58,757 bases of DNA, from NCBI GenBank assembly GCA_018240465.1, contig JAFEFS010000079.1:1-58757 (forward strand), given 5' to 3'. Position 1 is the first letter of the stretch. The number at the start of each line of letters is the position of its first letter. The position numbers and the translations under genes are program-made. This DNA comes from Pseudomonadota bacterium (GTDB lineage Bacteria; Pseudomonadota; Gammaproteobacteria; Xanthomonadales; Rhodanobacteraceae). Below, one piece after another: positions 56,929-58,757 of this stretch. Under the pieces are notes generated by a model. The model made no database searches. It was not told where the DNA came from and saw nothing but the letters and a program-made list of their open reading frames with translations.

Positions 56929-57942
56929 ATGCGCAAACTCCTCGCCCTGGTGCTGACTGCATCGATGCCGCTTGCCGGCGTCGCGCAGTCGCCTGCGCCG
57001 GCACTTGCGCTTGCCCCGCCGACCCGGGCCACACCGCAACTGCTCGAACAGATGCTCGGCTCGAGCAGTCTTCTCGGCAGCTCGGACGCGCGCAGTGTTC
57101 CGCTTTGGGGCACCCCCGATGGCCGCATCCTGGCTTTGGTTGCAGCGGGCGACAATCACAATCCCACCTTGCCCAAGTCGCCACAGATCGGCGCAGCAAA
57201 CGAATGGCGGCTGATCGACGTCACCAGCCTCGTCTCCGGCGGCCTGTTGATGCGTATCGGCAACAATGCGAGCGCGCAAGTCAGCCTGGGACGCTCCGCC
57301 CCGCAAATGCCGGCCGGCGCGAACCCCGACATGCTGGCGCATGGCGGTGAATTCCGTCTCGGCACGAACTGGCTGGCTTCCGATGCTTTCGAACTCGGCC
57401 TCAGCTACGACCTGACCTGGCTGCGCCACGACAACGTCGCCGGCTTTTCCCCCAACTACGGCGTCGCCGGACTGGGCAATCCGTCGCTGCCTCTCGGCCT
57501 GTCCAGCTATTCGCTGCTTGATGCACAGAACTCGCAGGTCAACGCACTCGGCCGCTTCCGCCTCGATGACGACCAGTCGGTCAACATCGGCGCCAGTCTC
57601 GGCCGCATCCAGCTCTCCGTCCCCGGCACGACAACGCCGCTGACCAGCCTCAACCAGGCCGCGGTCAGCTTCGGCGTGCAGTACGGCTCGTTCGGCGGCA
57701 ACCTCACCGGCCACGTGCTCAGTCCCGCCGATCCGCTCGGCGCCAACGCCGTCAGTTCGCGCCTGACCGGCCTCGACCTCGGCATCTCCTGGCGCACGCC
57801 ATGGAGCGGCATGTTCCGCGTGGGTACGCAGAACCTGTGGTCCTCGGGCAACTTGCCCTACCTCAACAACGGCCCCGTCTCGCGCGAAATCGAATCGAGT
57901 CAGGCACGCGTGCCGTACGTGCAATACCACCAGGATCTCTGA
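56929..57942 (+). CDS. Exported beta-rich protein, probably outer membrane
   Basis: Predicted 337-aa protein. Signal peptide 1-20 (RKLLALVLTASMPLAGVAQS). From residue 90 on there are alternating strands with Gly/aromatic ends (RLIDVTSLVSGGLLMRIG, FELGLSYDLTWLRHD, VNIGASLGRIQLSV, AVSFGVQYGSFGG, LDLGISWRTPWSGMFRVGTQNLW), in keeping with a small beta-barrel. I do not recognise a named family. A GTG 15 nt upstream is a possible start. It precedes the TonB receptor but has its own terminating gap. Confidence 0.7.
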   Translation: MRKLLALVLTASMPLAGVAQSPAPALALAPPTRATPQLLEQMLGSSSLLGSSDARSVPLWGTPDGRILALVAAGDNHNPTLPKSPQIGAANEWRLIDVTSLVSGGLLMRIGNNASAQVSLGRSAPQMPAGANPDMLAHGGEFRLGTNWLASDAFELGLSYDLTWLRHDNVAGFSPNYGVAGLGNPSLPLGLSSYSLLDAQNSQVNALGRFRLDDDQSVNIGASLGRIQLSVPGTTTPLTSLNQAAVSFGVQYGSFGGNLTGHVLSPADPLGANAVSSRLTGLDLGISWRTPWSGMFRVGTQNLWSSGNLPYLNNGPVSREIESSQARVPYVQYHQDL

Positions 57943-58258
57943 TCCCGGCAGCCGTCCCGGCGCCGCCCAAAGTCGCTGCGAAGCCCCGCATTTCCTGCGC
58001 CGCCACGTTGCTGCGTGCGCGGCAGCGCACCTCATCGGCCGTGCAGCGCGCCCCTTGCTTGTCGCCCCCGCGATGGACTTCACGATTTCTGCACATTTGC
58101 AAGCAGATGAAATGAAAAGAAAAAACCTGTTCCATTGTTAAAGATTTGTTGCTAATATTGCAGATTCATGCACCTTCCACCGAAGCTTGAGCCCGGACTT
58201 TTTGCCGGTGGCCGGTCATTTCGATGAATTTCCACTTTACCCGTTGGGGAGCAGTTAG
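57943..58258 (+). promoter_or_regulatory. Upstream region of the TonB receptor with possible promoter
   Basis: 316 bp without a gene. The first 130 bp are GC-rich and show nothing clear. From about 58100 the sequence is AT-rich, with TTCCAT at 58130 and TAATAT at 58153 spaced 17 nt, a fair -10 but weak -35. The untranslated leader would be about 95 nt. GGGGAG lies at 58246-58251, just before the receptor ATG. No Fur-like palindrome was found. Confidence 0.4.
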
Positions 58259-58757
58259 ATGAATTTGAATACCAACAAGCTGGTTTCGGCGGTCCGTTTC
58301 GGCCTCGCCATCGGCGCCGCGGCCACGGCCGGCACGACCCTCGCGCAGAACGCGGACAGCGCGGACAGCAAGGCCCGCAATCTCGAAACCATCGTCGTCA
58401 CCGGTTCGAACATCCGCCGTGTCGACATGGAAACGGCCAACCCGGTCATCACGATCGACCACGCCGCGATTTCCAAATCGGGCAAGACCACCCTCGGCGA
58501 CATCGTCCAGGATCTGCCCGCGATCGCCGGCAACGCCAACAACACCAACGTCAACAACGGCGGCGGCAGCGGCCAGGCGAACGTTTCGCTGCGCGGCCTG
58601 GGCTCGGTGCGCTCGCTCGTCCTCATCGATGGTCGCCGCCTGCAGATCGGCGGCACCACGGCCGACGTCAACGCGATTCCGGCCAACCTGATCGAGCGCA
58701 TCGAAGTGCTGACCGACGGCGCCTCGGCGATCTACGGCTCCGACGCGATCGGCGGCG
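58259..58757 (+). CDS. TonB-dependent receptor, N-terminal part (cut by window end)
   Basis: Partial: 166 residues are visible. Signal peptide to about residue 30 (ending TLAQ), then the TonB box region (LETIVVTGSNIRR), and plug domain motifs VQDLPAIAG, VSLRGLGSVRSLVLIDGRR, LIERIEVLTDGASAIYGSDAIGG. This is the common oar-like/TonB receptor class of Xanthomonadales. Substrate cannot be told from the plug. Start from GGGGAG plus ATG at 58259. Confidence 0.95.
   Translation, partial: MNLNTNKLVSAVRFGLAIGAAATAGTTLAQNADSADSKARNLETIVVTGSNIRRVDMETANPVITIDHAAISKSGKTTLGDIVQDLPAIAGNANNTNVNNGGGSGQANVSLRGLGSVRSLVLIDGRRLQIGGTTADVNAIPANLIERIEVLTDGASAIYGSDAIGG

Noticed and set aside
1..58757. CRISPR arrays, insertion sequences or prophage genes
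   Set aside because: No regularly spaced repeat, transposase, integrase or phage structural gene was recognised on either strand.

Overview
The window is very GC-rich, densely packed Gram-negative chromosome. Outer-membrane lipoproteins, a TonB-dependent receptor, an RND tripartite pump, type IV pilus retraction ATPases and the pilU-pilT / yggS / proC / yggT neighbourhood point to a gammaproteobacterium. I infer the order Xanthomonadales/Lysobacterales, Rhodanobacteraceae-like, from gene content and order; the family-level call is not proven. No CRISPR array, insertion sequence or prophage is visible. Codon and base usage look uniform.

Layout. A tRNA-Phe opens the window (48-123). Positions 260-9136 (minus strand) hold a giant membrane patatin phospholipase, a lipoprotein alpha/beta hydrolase, and a secreted PQQ-type propeller protein ending in three copies of a VLDTR...GWF repeat. 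Positions 9403-17204 hold an RND efflux operon (permease, adaptor, outer-membrane factor) divergent from a two-component system that probably controls it. Positions 17355-19908 hold a small twin-TM protein, a diheme and a triheme cytochrome c and a membrane protein. Positions 19987-26928 are the pilU-pilT // yggS-proC-yggT locus, with a yfiR-yfiN-yfiB-like c-di-GMP module sitting between yggS and proC and coupled to proC. Positions 26987-32790 are mostly housekeeping: fluoride channel, DUF190 protein, cyclopropane synthase, parC, a WGR protein and hemE. Positions 32787-37470 carry a second alpha/beta hydrolase behind a 1204-aa hybrid sensor kinase with about 14 propeller blades. Positions 37557-42402 carry two membrane-associated GTPases flanking a YceI / cytochrome b561 / YceI set.

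The most unusual part is 43313-50007. Intact sdaA is followed by an ECF sigma factor / Ser-Thr kinase pair and a divergent surface-anchored-type exported protein. A decayed second copy of the 3' end of sdaA comes next, and directly after it a degraded GH18 chitinase with its catalytic middle missing. This looks like an old insertion or duplication scar that bounds a signalling module.

The right part (50036-58757) has an M23 peptidase-like protein, a TPR sulfotransferase, prfC, a minus-strand mtgA / glycosyltransferase / CBS-domain run, an exported beta-rich protein, and the start of a TonB-dependent receptor cut by the window end.
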